Positions 20,983 to 30,113 of a DNA stretch of 64,000 nt are shown here, in pieces. The notes below the pieces were generated by a model that was not told the DNA's origin, did not search any database, and was given only the letters and a program-made list of their open reading frames with translations. Position 1 is the first letter of the stretch; every line of letters starts with the position of its first letter. The position numbers and the translations under genes were made by a program. The DNA comes from Halomonas chromatireducens. GTDB taxonomy: Bacteria; Pseudomonadota; Gammaproteobacteria; Pseudomonadales; Halomonadaceae. The stretch covers positions 275,467-339,466 of the forward strand of contig NZ_CP014226.1 of NCBI RefSeq assembly GCF_001545155.1. The letters run 5' to 3'.

Positions 20983-23835
20983 TCAGGCCCGGTTTGTGCT
21001 ACCCAGGGCCTCCGGAATGACTTCAGTCAATAGCACCGGACGGCCGAGGTGGTATCCCTGGCCGTAGGTGATGCCATAGGATTCAAGCAGAGGCACCAGG
21101 GCTTCCTGATCCACGAATTCGGCGATGGCCTGCTTGCTGAAGCCGGCTGCAATATCGGCAATCGCCTGAACGATGACCCGGCTGTCTGGGTTGGTCAGCA
21201 GGCTGCGAATGAAGGCGCCATCGATCTTGATGAAGTCCACGGGTAGTTCGCCGAGATAGTGGAAGCTGCTGAAGCCGACACCGAAGTCATCAAGGGCGGT
21301 ACGACAGCCAAGGTCGCGAATGGATTGAAGCACGCCACGCGCCTTCGAGAAGTCAGTGACCGCGGCTGTCTCGGTGATCTCCAGGATCAGGTAGTTGGGG
21401 TCGGCACCGCTCGTGGCCAGCTCCTCGACAAGGAACTGCTTGAGTCCATCGTCGTGGAGGGTCTGCCCCGAGAGGTTGACCGCCAGGCTGATGCCCTTGT
21501 CCTGAACGTGTTTCAGTGCCTGCAGGCTATGGCGGAGCACCCAGCGGTCGATCTGGACGATCTGGCCACTTCGCTCGGCGACGGGAATGAAATGCAGCGG
21601 CGCAATCAGCGAGCCCTTGGGGCCGCGCATGCGCAGCAGTATCTCGTAATGACGCACGTTCCTGTCGTTCAGCCGGACGATGGGCTGCACCATCAATTCG
21701 AAGCCATCCTCTTCAATGGCCTGGCGTATCCTCTCCACCCAATAGACTCGCTCCTGGAGCTCATCCTTGGCTGTCTCTACCGTAGAGAGCAGATGCCAGC
21801 GCTGTATACCGCCCTCCTTGGCCTTGTACATGGCAAGGTCGGCGCTGGCCATCATGTCGGCGGCATTGTTGCCATGGTCAGGATAGAGGGCGATGCCCAG
21901 GCTGGCGGCGGCCCTGTGCCGCTGGCCGCCAGCGTCCAGCCCGGTATTTTCGAGCAGGGGGAGGATCTGCTTGGCCACACACATGGCCTGCTTGTCATCG
22001 GCGCCCTCCAGCAGCAGGGAAAATTCGTCGCCTCCCAGCCGTGCGATCACGCCGCGATGTCCGAACTCCTGGAACAGGGTGTCCGCCACCATGCGAAGCA
22101 GTCGGTCGCCGGTATGATGCCCGCTGAGCTCGTTGACGTCCTTGAATTGGTCGAGGTCGAGCAGCAGTACGGCACCGGATCGTCCGCGCTGCATGGCCAG
22201 GGCCAACGCTTCATGGAAATAGCGGCGATTGTAGAGTTCGGTCAACGGGTCCCGCTCGGCAAGCCAGGTCAGGCGTGCTTCCGCCACCTTGCGCTCGGTG
22301 ATATCGAGACCCACCGATATGCGGGAGGCTCCTCCCTCGAGGCGCGTCGGCAACGGAGCATGGAACCAGGCAATGGTTCGCTGACGGCCTTCCGCAGTGC
22401 GCAGGCAGCGCTCCTCCTGGGCGGCATTGTCATCGAGGCCGGCAGCATCACCGAGGGTGTTATCACGAGTAGCGAAGACATCATCGAACAGTCGGCCCAG
22501 CAGTTTATCTTCCTGGGTCTCCATGACCGTGAGGGCATAGTCATTGACCAGAGTAATACGGCCATGCTCATCCTGAATAATGATGAATACCCGTGCCGTA
22601 TCCAGCAGGCTGCTGACGAAGTCTCGTTCGCGGGCGAGCTCCGCGACACGCTCGGCCAGTTGAGCGCCCCTTGCGCCCACCTCCCGCTCCAGGGTTTCCA
22701 GTTGGTTGGACAGATCGAGGGTGGTCCCTTCCAGCACGTCGATCTCATCGGGAAAGCGTCGGTGCGGTGTGGGGATGGCGCTTCGGGCTTGGTCAAAGCC
22801 GCCATGGGCGAGTACGGGCAGCACGCCAGCGAGACGACGCAGACGTGCCATGGGGCGCAGCAGGATGGCCAACAAGAGAAGTTCGGCAGCGATCCAGCCC
22901 GTGATGCCCGCCACAAGCAGGGTTCGGGTATCCTGATTGATGGCCTGCATCTGCGACGAGATATTGGAGGCAAGGAGGAAATACCCGCTACTGCGTCGAT
23001 CTTCATCCGAGGCCATATGAACCGCAGAGAGTTCGATGTCGTCGCCCTGATGATGCAAGTGCAGCGGGGACCGCAGTAACTCATTGAGGGAGGTCTGCTC
23101 GGCCGCTGTTTCCAGCAAGCGGAGATAGGCTTCCTGGCGTGTCATGGCGATCAGGCTGCCATTCCAGTTCTCCAGGTGTCGCTCCGGCATCGTCTGGGGC
23201 TCCGGTGAGCCAGTGATCAGCAGGGCGACATCGCTTCCCGACACCTGCTGGACCTCGCGGGTCACATCCGCCAGCGAGCGAGACAGCATGACAATGCCCA
23301 CGCTCTCCCCGGCGACCAGAATGGGTACGGCCGCATATTGACGGCAGTCAGTGGCGCAGCGCAGGGCTGAGAGGGGGAACTCGGTGGTCATGACCTGCTT
23401 GACCCAGGCCTGGATAGGTCGCTCGTTATCGGCCTGGCCCTGGCCCCACTCTGCTAGCAGGCTGCCTTCGGTATCGAACACGAGGATTTCATCGATTCCT
23501 GCTTCGAGCTGGAGGGTCGGCCACTGCGAGTAGAGAGAGCGAAACAGTACCTCTGCGTTGCCTGTTTCAAGCGCGGGGCCAAGGTCGGGCGATGCGGCCG
23601 TCAGGGCCGCCAACTGCTGCAGGCTATCCTCGGAGCGTTGGAGTGCCAGCTGAATCTCCCGAGCCTGGCGGGCATTATGCTCTTGGCGGCTCTCCTCGAA
23701 CTGGCGGGTCAGGTTGGCATGGCCGAGCCAGGTAAACAGTACCACCAGCGCCAGCAGCAGCAGGCTGCTCATGGCGATGACTCGCCATGTAAGGCTTAGT
23801 CGGTGGCGTATTCCCTGGGATTTCGATGCGCTCAT
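20983..23835 (-). CDS. Membrane PAS-GGDEF-EAL c-di-GMP enzyme
   Basis: A 950-residue bifunctional c-di-GMP protein. A transmembrane segment (about 16-37) is followed by a periplasmic sensor of about 260 residues, a second membrane segment (TLLVAGITGWIAAELLLLAILL, about 302-325), and a HAMP-like linker. Next come a PAS domain (about 405-520), a GGDEF domain with an intact GGDEF at about 601-605, and an EAL domain. The EAL motif reads EIL (about 728), and the catalytic landmarks NLSGQTL, EITETAAV, LDDFGVGFSSF and FIKIDGAFI are present. No RxxD inhibitory site lies before GGDEF. It is the last gene of the operon with the PstS-like and barrel proteins, which probably feed its sensor. Confidence 0.9.
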   Translation of the reverse strand: MSASKSQGIRHRLSLTWRVIAMSSLLLLALVVLFTWLGHANLTRQFEESRQEHNARQAREIQLALQRSEDSLQQLAALTAASPDLGPALETGNAEVLFRSLYSQWPTLQLEAGIDEILVFDTEGSLLAEWGQGQADNERPIQAWVKQVMTTEFPLSALRCATDCRQYAAVPILVAGESVGIVMLSRSLADVTREVQQVSGSDVALLITGSPEPQTMPERHLENWNGSLIAMTRQEAYLRLLETAAEQTSLNELLRSPLHLHHQGDDIELSAVHMASDEDRRSSGYFLLASNISSQMQAINQDTRTLLVAGITGWIAAELLLLAILLRPMARLRRLAGVLPVLAHGGFDQARSAIPTPHRRFPDEIDVLEGTTLDLSNQLETLEREVGARGAQLAERVAELARERDFVSSLLDTARVFIIIQDEHGRITLVNDYALTVMETQEDKLLGRLFDDVFATRDNTLGDAAGLDDNAAQEERCLRTAEGRQRTIAWFHAPLPTRLEGGASRISVGLDITERKVAEARLTWLAERDPLTELYNRRYFHEALALAMQRGRSGAVLLLDLDQFKDVNELSGHHTGDRLLRMVADTLFQEFGHRGVIARLGGDEFSLLLEGADDKQAMCVAKQILPLLENTGLDAGGQRHRAAASLGIALYPDHGNNAADMMASADLAMYKAKEGGIQRWHLLSTVETAKDELQERVYWVERIRQAIEEDGFELMVQPIVRLNDRNVRHYEILLRMRGPKGSLIAPLHFIPVAERSGQIVQIDRWVLRHSLQALKHVQDKGISLAVNLSGQTLHDDGLKQFLVEELATSGADPNYLILEITETAAVTDFSKARGVLQSIRDLGCRTALDDFGVGFSSFHYLGELPVDFIKIDGAFIRSLLTNPDSRVIVQAIADIAAGFSKQAIAEFVDQEALVPLLESYGITYGQGYHLGRPVLLTEVIPEALGSTNRA

Positions 23836-23880
23836 GCAAGCTTATCCCTACCCGAGGTTGAAGAAGTCAACTATGGCGGA

Positions 23881-25071
23881 TCAGAAGCGAAGCGAAAGCT
23901 GGAACAGCAGCATATTCCAACGGCGTTTAGTCTCGGCAGGGTCCGGGTTGTCCTGTAGCGGCAGCCAGCCGGTCCCATCGATATGATGGTATTCGGCTGC
24001 CAATAGCAACCTCGGCGTGACATTCCACTGCAACCCCATGGTGATGTCATCGGCATAGCGGGCGTGGGCAGGTCCAAGGCCCTGGGCCTGGTAGGCGGTG
24101 CCCGAACGGTCGCTGCGGTCGGTTACCAGGCTGTCGTAGCGTATCAGCCATTTCCAGTCAGGGTGGAAGCGGCGTGTATATTGCACATACCAGCTCTCCC
24201 CGGTGGTGTCGGATTGGCGTATATCACCGGAAAGGGAGACATTGCGTATAGCGTACTCACCCGTCAAGGCCCAGTTTTCCTGATCGTATTGCAGCGAGAG
24301 TATCCAGGGTTGAAAGTTGAGCTCGCCATCCCCGAAACCTGAGCTGAGGTCCAGATTGACGTCTGCGGCACTCAGTGCGGCGGTGAATTGTCCGTTGCCA
24401 TGCTCATAGAGTACCTGCCCGATATAGGAAGTGCTGCCATCCACGTGGACGCCCATGCCGGGGGGAAACAGTTGATCTTCCAGGCCTCGGGTTGTTGGAG
24501 TGCCAATGCCGGCCTTGACCCTTAGTGTTCCCGTGTCCAGTCGCTCCTCGGCATAGACGCTGCCTCCGTCGGCTGAGAGGCCCAGCGAACGGGTGCGGTC
24601 GAAATAGATGGACTGGGGCAGCAGAATGCTCGGCCGCGTAAAGGCGACGTCCCGCGTCTGGTTATAGAAGCCGAACGGGTTCTTGAAACGCCCGGCCTGG
24701 ACTCCCAGGGTTCGCTGCTGGCTGGAGTGCAGTTGATAATCGATGATGCCATAGTCGAGCACCGGGCGAGCATCCTGACCATCACCGCCGGCACGACGGC
24801 TCAGCAACTGGGCCGCAACCAGGAAGTCCTGGTGTGGGCGAAGCGAGACATTGGCACCGATTTCGGTGTATTTGAGACTACCGGAATCGCTGCTGCTGGG
24901 GCCGAAGAAATCATTTCGATCGGTGATCACCAGGGCCTGGCTGAGAAACCCATGCATTTGCAGTGTATCCAGCACACCCTCCTCCGCGGCAGCGACCGGC
25001 GCCCCAAGCGCCAGTGCAGCCAACAGCGGGGAGCAACGACTACTCCATCGAAATAACTTGGACTCGATCAT
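23881..25071 (-). CDS. Outer-membrane beta-barrel (porin-like) protein
   Basis: A 396-residue exported protein with a signal peptide (CSPLLAALALGAPVAAAEEG, cleavage near residue 24). The mature part consists of alternating amphipathic strands rich in Tyr, Trp and Gly, and ends LLFQLSLRF with a terminal Phe, the outer-membrane assembly signal. Segments such as LGVQAGRFKNPFGFYNQTRDVAFTRPSI recall porins of the OprO/P or DcaP kind, but substrate cannot be read from sequence. ATG 25071 has GGGAG seven bases upstream; a frame reaching back to 25299 belongs to the overlapping upstream gene. It overlaps that gene by 32 bases. Confidence 0.82.
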   Translation of the reverse strand: MIESKLFRWSSRCSPLLAALALGAPVAAAEEGVLDTLQMHGFLSQALVITDRNDFFGPSSSDSGSLKYTEIGANVSLRPHQDFLVAAQLLSRRAGGDGQDARPVLDYGIIDYQLHSSQQRTLGVQAGRFKNPFGFYNQTRDVAFTRPSILLPQSIYFDRTRSLGLSADGGSVYAEERLDTGTLRVKAGIGTPTTRGLEDQLFPPGMGVHVDGSTSYIGQVLYEHGNGQFTAALSAADVNLDLSSGFGDGELNFQPWILSLQYDQENWALTGEYAIRNVSLSGDIRQSDTTGESWYVQYTRRFHPDWKWLIRYDSLVTDRSDRSGTAYQAQGLGPAHARYADDITMGLQWNVTPRLLLAAEYHHIDGTGWLPLQDNPDPAETKRRWNMLLFQLSLRF

Positions 25072-25471
25072 CCAGATACTCCCTTTCCAGATACCCAAGG
25101 GCGCCGGGCGTGGTCGCGATGCGCTCCAGCATCTCGGCTTGGCTGCTGACTCTATTGGGTGCTTGCCCGGTACCCGAAAAGACCATCCGGTCCCAGGCCA
25201 ACTGCAGCTGATGGGGGTAGACGGCCAGATGTTCCTTGGTGAAGCGCCCATGCACGGCATGGCTGCCGGGAAGGACGAAGACCCGCACGGCCTGCCCATC
25301 GGGCCAGGTGCGCTGGCGCATGGCGAAGATGGCGCGGGCGTTATCGCGGGTCAAGGTGCGGGTATCGACATCCGGGTGAACAATCAAGGCCACCTGACGC
25401 TGGTCAGCACTGGTCGCGGGAGCCAGCATCAGCAGCAGCATTATCGGTAGCAGACGCGTCAACACAGCCAC
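25040..25471 (-). CDS. Small PstS-like periplasmic phosphate-binding-type protein
   Basis: A 143-residue exported protein with signal peptide LTRLLPIMLLLMLAPATSA. The mature part has the half-size PBP-like fold often annotated as phosphate ABC transporter substrate-binding protein: VALIVHPDVDTRTLTRDNARAIFAMRQRTWPDGQAVRVFVLP, then TPGALGYLEREYL. The start is GTG 25471 with AAGG about seven bases upstream; the longer open frame to 25711 has no homology support. There is no Pst permease nearby. Its overlap with the barrel gene and position ahead of a c-di-GMP enzyme suggest it is a sensory binding protein. Confidence 0.78.
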   Translation of the reverse strand: MAVLTRLLPIMLLLMLAPATSADQRQVALIVHPDVDTRTLTRDNARAIFAMRQRTWPDGQAVRVFVLPGSHAVHGRFTKEHLAVYPHQLQLAWDRMVFSGTGQAPNRVSSQAEMLERIATTPGALGYLEREYLDDRVQVISME

Positions 25472-25808
25472 ACGGCACCTTCCACCAGGCTTGGTGTACG
25501 GAGCGCCACGGCGGCGCGAGCCGATGGCATCAGCGCCCTGTCGGACAATGGCTGCCTCGTGTCCGGCCCCGGGCATGACGGTATTGGCCAGGACCTCTTG
25601 CAGGTATCGATAGTGCGTTCCCCCGTCCCCTTTGCCGTGAACCAGCTCAGTCCCCGGCAGTACCCTACTGTTGGAATGTAATAGTCTTACATCAATGATA
25701 CATATCTGCACAATAGACGCTTGGCGTTATTCACAAAGCGAAAGCGGTGCGTCCGGAACATCAACGCTAGCGACCCGGCTTGGCTAAGCTAGCATATTTT
25801 TCAGTCTG
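25472..25808. other. Intergenic region upstream of the PstS-like/barrel/c-di-GMP operon
   Basis: A 337-base gap. The part next to the operon is GC-rich and codes for nothing recognisable. The distal part, 25670-25720, is AT-rich and holds a perfect inverted repeat described separately, and is the likely promoter. No gene of more than 30 codons with a ribosome-binding site is convincing here. Confidence 0.5.
25676..25692. promoter_or_regulatory. Perfect inverted repeat, candidate operator
   Basis: ATGTAA (25676-25681), TAGTC, TTACAT (25687-25692): a perfect 6-bp inverted repeat with a 5-base spacer. It lies in the AT-rich stretch about 205 bases upstream of the PstS-like gene. The regulator that would bind it is unknown. 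Confidence 0.4.
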
Positions 25809-28800
25809 CTAGCGTGGCGGGGAGGCGGAAACTCCCTCTATTTCCTGCTGCCAGCCCGAGGGTAGCGGCTGGCGGGTATCCGCTTCGGCTCGAGCCTCTT
25901 CGATGCTCTGGTACCAGCGGCGCGGCCGAAACAGCTGTAGGTCGCGCCCTTCCTCATCCAGGGCCAGGCCGATCCGGAATGCCCCAAGGCGGGCATACAA
26001 CTCACCGTGGACGCTATCGTCGATTAGGCGCAGGTCTGCCAGCATTTCCAGGTTGCGTCCTGTCAGGCGCAGGTCACTGATGTGCAGCCTGTTGTCGGAC
26101 AGGTCGACATCCGCATGGCCGCTGATCATCGGCACAGTCAGCAGGCGGGCCAGTCTCGGTCGTTCACGTGCGCGGGCCAGCATTAGGTTGGCCAGCAGCC
26201 CCGAGTCGCGCATGGCAAGCCCGAATCGAGCCGAAAGGTTGAGGGGCTCTTGCCAGGTCAGCCGCCCTCGCTCCAGGTCGAGCTGGGCCCACCAGCCGCG
26301 TTCTCGCCCTCCTTCGGGTCCCTCGAGTGAGACATTGTCCAGGCGTAGACGGGTACCGGCGGCATCGAAGGTGCGCGTCTCAAGGTTACCCTCTCGCAGT
26401 CGGGCATCCAGTGATAGGTCGCCACGGAGTCGTTGCTCGCCGACTCGGAGGTCGCTGTTGAACGCCCTGAGCGACAGGTCTCCCTGGGCGCGTAGGCCCT
26501 CCAACCGCAGATCGGCCATCAGGCTGGCGCTGCCTCCGAGCAGGGCGAGCCCGGCCCCCGGAGGAAGGTAGTCATTGTAGGCGGTGATATCTGCCACTTC
26601 GGTGATGGGTAGCTCGATACGTGTCGTGATGGCTTGCGCCGGTATTGTCTCCGGGTCGACGGTAAAGCGGGGCAGGGTCGTCTCGAGCCGGAAGTGTCGG
26701 CCGCTGAGGTATTCGGTCGTGCCGTCCCGCCGTCCCAGGGAGAGCCGGGCCAGGTTGAGTGACAGGCGTGCCTCGGGCTCGGCCCGGTCGCCTTCGATGA
26801 GGGCTTCCAGCCTGCCGCTGCCACTGACGCGATAGTCGAGAAAGGTGGCGGCCAGCCGGTCGGCATCAATGCGAAGCCGGCTGCCTGGCTGGGGCTCGTG
26901 GCCCACCAGGTCGAGGTCGGCCTGGAGCTGGCCGGCGCCGCGTAGCGTCAGGCCGTGGGCACGGGGCAGCAGGCGATCGAGAAAGGCTAGCCGGTCGACG
27001 CTGCCGTCCAGCACAAGTTGGGTACGGGGCGTCTGGCCGTTAGCGCCGAAAGGATCGGTGAAGCGAGCCTGGCGGGCCAATAGCCGTGTCGTCACCCGCT
27101 GCGGTTCATCGGTGTCGTCCAGCGCCAGGGTGAAGCGCGAGCCGGAGAGATCCAGGGTGCTTCCGTCCAGGCTGGCATGGCGTATTGGCAGCGCCAGGAT
27201 GATCTCACCCAGCACTTCGGCATCGAACAACCCCGCCCGGAGGCCTTGCCCGGACAGCGTGATCTCCCCTCGCACTCCGCTGCTGTCAAAGGTCAGCTGT
27301 CCCTGGCTCGTGGCGCTGCCGCCCAGCAGTCTGAGCGGCGACGAGTCGGGCATGTGGTCCGCGAATACCGCTACATCGGGTATGGCCGCTTCCGGCCAGC
27401 TCAGTTGCAGGGTCGCACTGCGTGCGGCATGGTCCCGAGTCAGGGTATCGATCTCGGCGGTCAGGTTAAGGGAGGGTGCTATCAGCAGGGGGCGTGTATC
27501 CTGGCCACGGGTCAGACTTGCCTGTTCCAGGTCGAGCTGCAATTCGGCGGTGGGTTCATCGGACGCCTCTACAAGGCGAGCGATGAGCCGGCCTCTGCCC
27601 CGAGCGTGAAACTCGAGAAAGCGCGTTTCCAGCGTCGAAGCCTCGATGCGCATGCTGCTGCCCGCCATGGGCTGGCCGTCCTCGAACCTGAGGTCGGCGA
27701 AGAGCCGGCCGGCACCGTCCAGTGTCATTCCGCGCCCATTGAAGGCTTCCTCCAGGAAGGTATCGAGAAAGGCCAGGTGTGATACCCGGCCGACCACGGT
27801 CACCGCGCCGTCCAGAGGTGCCGCACCATTGGGGGCGTACCACGCGTCGAGCGCTCCTGGTGCGGTGAAGCTGGCCTGGGGAAAGCTCAGCTCGGTGACC
27901 ATGGGACTGGCCTCGCCCACCGGGTCCTCCCGGGCGGCCGTCACCTGCAACCGGCTGCCCGAGAGGTCCAGGCGAGATGCCATCGGGTCCAGCTCGGCAA
28001 GGTTCAACCCCAGGGAGAGCTCGCCGATGAGGGGCTGTTCCATCAGTGTCATCGCGATGTCATTGCCGCTCAGGTCGGCCCGCCCCTCGAGCCGGCCCTC
28101 CTGATAGTCGAACCGGGCATCCAGCCGTGCGGTGCCGGCGTGAAGCGTCAGCGGCAAGCCGGGGGGGAGATAGCGCGCAAGGCGGCTCACGTCGGGGACC
28201 TCGGCCTCCTGCCAGGTCATTCGCGCCGCGGCGGGAGGCGCGGGGGGCGCGGTGAGGTCTGCGCTTTCGAGCCGGGCCGATATCGCGAAGCGTCGACTGG
28301 TCAGCAGCGGGTCTTCCTCATCTGCCTCAGCGGGGCTCATCGCCACATCCTCCAGGCTCACGTCAAGGTGGGGCCGCCCAGGCGCCTCCCCGCCATGGAC
28401 GACTAGACTGGCCCGCCCTCGACCAGAGAGACGCTGTCGGCTTGCGTTGCCGTCTTGGCTACCCAGCAAGGCTGCTTCATCGAGTTCAACGGCCAGGTTC
28501 GGCGATTCCAGCGTCACGTGGCTATCCGCGGCGAGCTTGCCGGAATGCAGCATCAGCTCGGCAGTGAGGGCTCCGCTGCCCTCCAGCGAAAGCCAGGGCG
28601 TAGCTTGGAGATAGGGGTTGAAGACATCCCAGGCATCGGCGCGCCCGTCCAGGGAAAGGCGCCCGGACAACTGGTTCAACTGCTGCCGATCCAGGCCGGG
28701 AGAGGGGTCGAAAGGGGCGACGTTCAGCGTTGTATCGAGCCTGAGATCATCGGCCAGCAAAATGTCGTCCCGCCATAGCGAGCCGGCATCGAGCGTCAGC

Positions 28801-29258
28801 CGGAACGAATCGGTGCCTACTCGCCGTGTCGCGAGCTCAAGCCCCCTGGCTTGCAGCTCGCCCTCGCCCTCCAGGCGATGGGGGCCAGCCCGCAGCAGGC
28901 GAATGCCGTGTGCGTCGAGCTGCTGCAGGGTCAGCTGCCGTCGCAACAGCCCGGTTGTCGCGATACGCACCTCCGCCTCGTCCACCGCGAGGTAGAGAGG
29001 CAGCTCGGTGGCATGGCGCTCGATGGTCAGGCCTTGAAAGTGAAGTCGCCCAGGCCATAGGCTCCACCCGGCTTCCCAAGCTATGGTGACATGGGGCAGG
29101 CGGCGGTCGATCCAGCTCTGTGCCGAGGTGCTGTTGAGCAGGATATTGGTGCCTGCCAGTGCCAGCAGCGCCAGCATCAGCAGGCCGGACAGCAGCCAGA
29201 GCAGGGGCCGAACGCGAAGACGGCGAGGAGACGGTGTTCTTTCACTGTTCTGAGACAT
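25809..29258 (-). CDS. Large AsmA/YdbH-like envelope protein
   Basis: A 1149-residue protein anchored by one N-terminal membrane segment ([24 protein letters not shown], about residues 18-41). The rest is periplasmic and made of repeated beta-strand modules with recurrent phrases such as LDLSGSRLQVTAA, LDLSGSRFTLALDD, and GAGRLFADLRFEDGQPMAGSSMRIEA echoed by GAGQLQADLDLVGHEPQPGSRLRIDA, which indicates internal duplication. The layout fits the AsmA-like bridge-protein superfamily implicated in lipid movement between inner and outer membrane. I start at ATG 29258, just before the basic N-terminus; a further 19 residues are open upstream. No partner gene adjoins. Confidence 0.75.
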   Translation of the reverse strand: MSQNSERTPSPRRLRVRPLLWLLSGLLMLALLALAGTNILLNSTSAQSWIDRRLPHVTIAWEAGWSLWPGRLHFQGLTIERHATELPLYLAVDEAEVRIATTGLLRRQLTLQQLDAHGIRLLRAGPHRLEGEGELQARGLELATRRVGTDSFRLTLDAGSLWRDDILLADDLRLDTTLNVAPFDPSPGLDRQQLNQLSGRLSLDGRADAWDVFNPYLQATPWLSLEGSGALTAELMLHSGKLAADSHVTLESPNLAVELDEAALLGSQDGNASRQRLSGRGRASLVVHGGEAPGRPHLDVSLEDVAMSPAEADEEDPLLTSRRFAISARLESADLTAPPAPPAAARMTWQEAEVPDVSRLARYLPPGLPLTLHAGTARLDARFDYQEGRLEGRADLSGNDIAMTLMEQPLIGELSLGLNLAELDPMASRLDLSGSRLQVTAAREDPVGEASPMVTELSFPQASFTAPGALDAWYAPNGAAPLDGAVTVVGRVSHLAFLDTFLEEAFNGRGMTLDGAGRLFADLRFEDGQPMAGSSMRIEASTLETRFLEFHARGRGRLIARLVEASDEPTAELQLDLEQASLTRGQDTRPLLIAPSLNLTAEIDTLTRDHAARSATLQLSWPEAAIPDVAVFADHMPDSSPLRLLGGSATSQGQLTFDSSGVRGEITLSGQGLRAGLFDAEVLGEIILALPIRHASLDGSTLDLSGSRFTLALDDTDEPQRVTTRLLARQARFTDPFGANGQTPRTQLVLDGSVDRLAFLDRLLPRAHGLTLRGAGQLQADLDLVGHEPQPGSRLRIDADRLAATFLDYRVSGSGRLEALIEGDRAEPEARLSLNLARLSLGRRDGTTEYLSGRHFRLETTLPRFTVDPETIPAQAITTRIELPITEVADITAYNDYLPPGAGLALLGGSASLMADLRLEGLRAQGDLSLRAFNSDLRVGEQRLRGDLSLDARLREGNLETRTFDAAGTRLRLDNVSLEGPEGGRERGWWAQLDLERGRLTWQEPLNLSARFGLAMRDSGLLANLMLARARERPRLARLLTVPMISGHADVDLSDNRLHISDLRLTGRNLEMLADLRLIDDSVHGELYARLGAFRIGLALDEEGRDLQLFRPRRWYQSIEEARAEADTRQPLPSGWQQEIEGVSASPPR

Positions 29259-29383
29259 CGTCAGGCGGCTGCCTTCTCCTTGGCGATCAGGGCCTTGGTC
29301 CCGGTGGCTTCGCACTCGGGGATTTTATGGCATCATCACCGTTACTTTTTGTGGCACATCATCCAGGGCAGGCCGGACCACAT

Positions 29384-30097
29384 ATGTTTCTTGATTCCTA
29401 CTATACGCAAACGGATTCGCACATTCGCATCACGGCACAGCAGGCGAGCGACTTCGCCAAGGGTATCGCGGGCGACTTCAACCCCATTCACGACCCCAAG
29501 GCACGTCGCTTCTGCGTTCCCGGCGACCTGCTGTTTGCGCTGGTGCTGAGCCGCTTTGGCCTTTCCCGGGAAATGGATTTCCATTTTCGCAGCATGGTCG
29601 GTGACGGGACTACGCTGTGCCTGGAGGAGGATGAAAGCGGGCACATCGCTGTCAGCGACGATGACGGCAAGCGCTATCTCGATGTGACCCGCAGCGGGGA
29701 AACGACCCGGGACGAGTCGGCGGTGGAGGCCTTCACCCGCTGCTACGTGGCGTTCTCGGGCAGGAACTTCCCCCACGTACTCAAGCCGCTGCTCGAAGAA
29801 AAGGGCGTCATGTTCAATCCGCGTCGCCCACTGGTGATCTACGACAGCATGGGCTTCTCGCTGGAAAGAATTGACCTGGAGAGGCCTTCGCTGGAGCTGG
29901 TGGATTCGAGCATGACGGTGAGTGGCAAACGCGGCGACGTGACCCTGCAGTTTCGTATCACTGATGGCGGGGACGAGATCGGCAGCGGTTCGAAGAAGCT
30001 GGTGGTAAGCGGGCTTTGTGACTACGACGCTTCTGCCATGGAGGATATCGTCACCGAGTTCTACCGGCTCAAGGCCGCCTACGAAGCCGGCAGGTGA
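29384..30097 (+). CDS. DUF3581-family protein
   Basis: A 237-residue cytoplasmic protein matching the gammaproteobacterial DUF3581 family: FLDSYYTQTDSHIRITAQQASDFAKGIAGDFNPIHD, followed by RRFCVPGDLLFALVLSRFGLS. The GDFNPIHD run and overall layout resemble hot-dog-fold MaoC-like hydratases, which could hint at an acyl-thioester substrate, but that is inference. ATG 29384 is selected because it matches the usual family start; ATG 29327 would add 19 unconserved residues. It ends 17 bases before the convergent Usp gene. Confidence 0.78.
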   Translation: MFLDSYYTQTDSHIRITAQQASDFAKGIAGDFNPIHDPKARRFCVPGDLLFALVLSRFGLSREMDFHFRSMVGDGTTLCLEEDESGHIAVSDDDGKRYLDVTRSGETTRDESAVEAFTRCYVAFSGRNFPHVLKPLLEEKGVMFNPRRPLVIYDSMGFSLERIDLERPSLELVDSSMTVSGKRGDVTLQFRITDGGDEIGSGSKKLVVSGLCDYDASAMEDIVTEFYRLKAAYEAGR

Positions 30098-30113
30098 CAG
30101 AACGCATGCCGGC

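Noticed and set aside
21259..23079. 606-codon + strand frame across the GGDEF-EAL gene
   Set aside because: It lies wholly inside a gene with clear PAS, GGDEF and EAL motifs on the minus strand, and shows no domain of its own.
25472..25711. N-terminal extension of the PstS-like protein
   Set aside because: The extension lacks similarity and would bury a good signal peptide that starts at GTG 25471.
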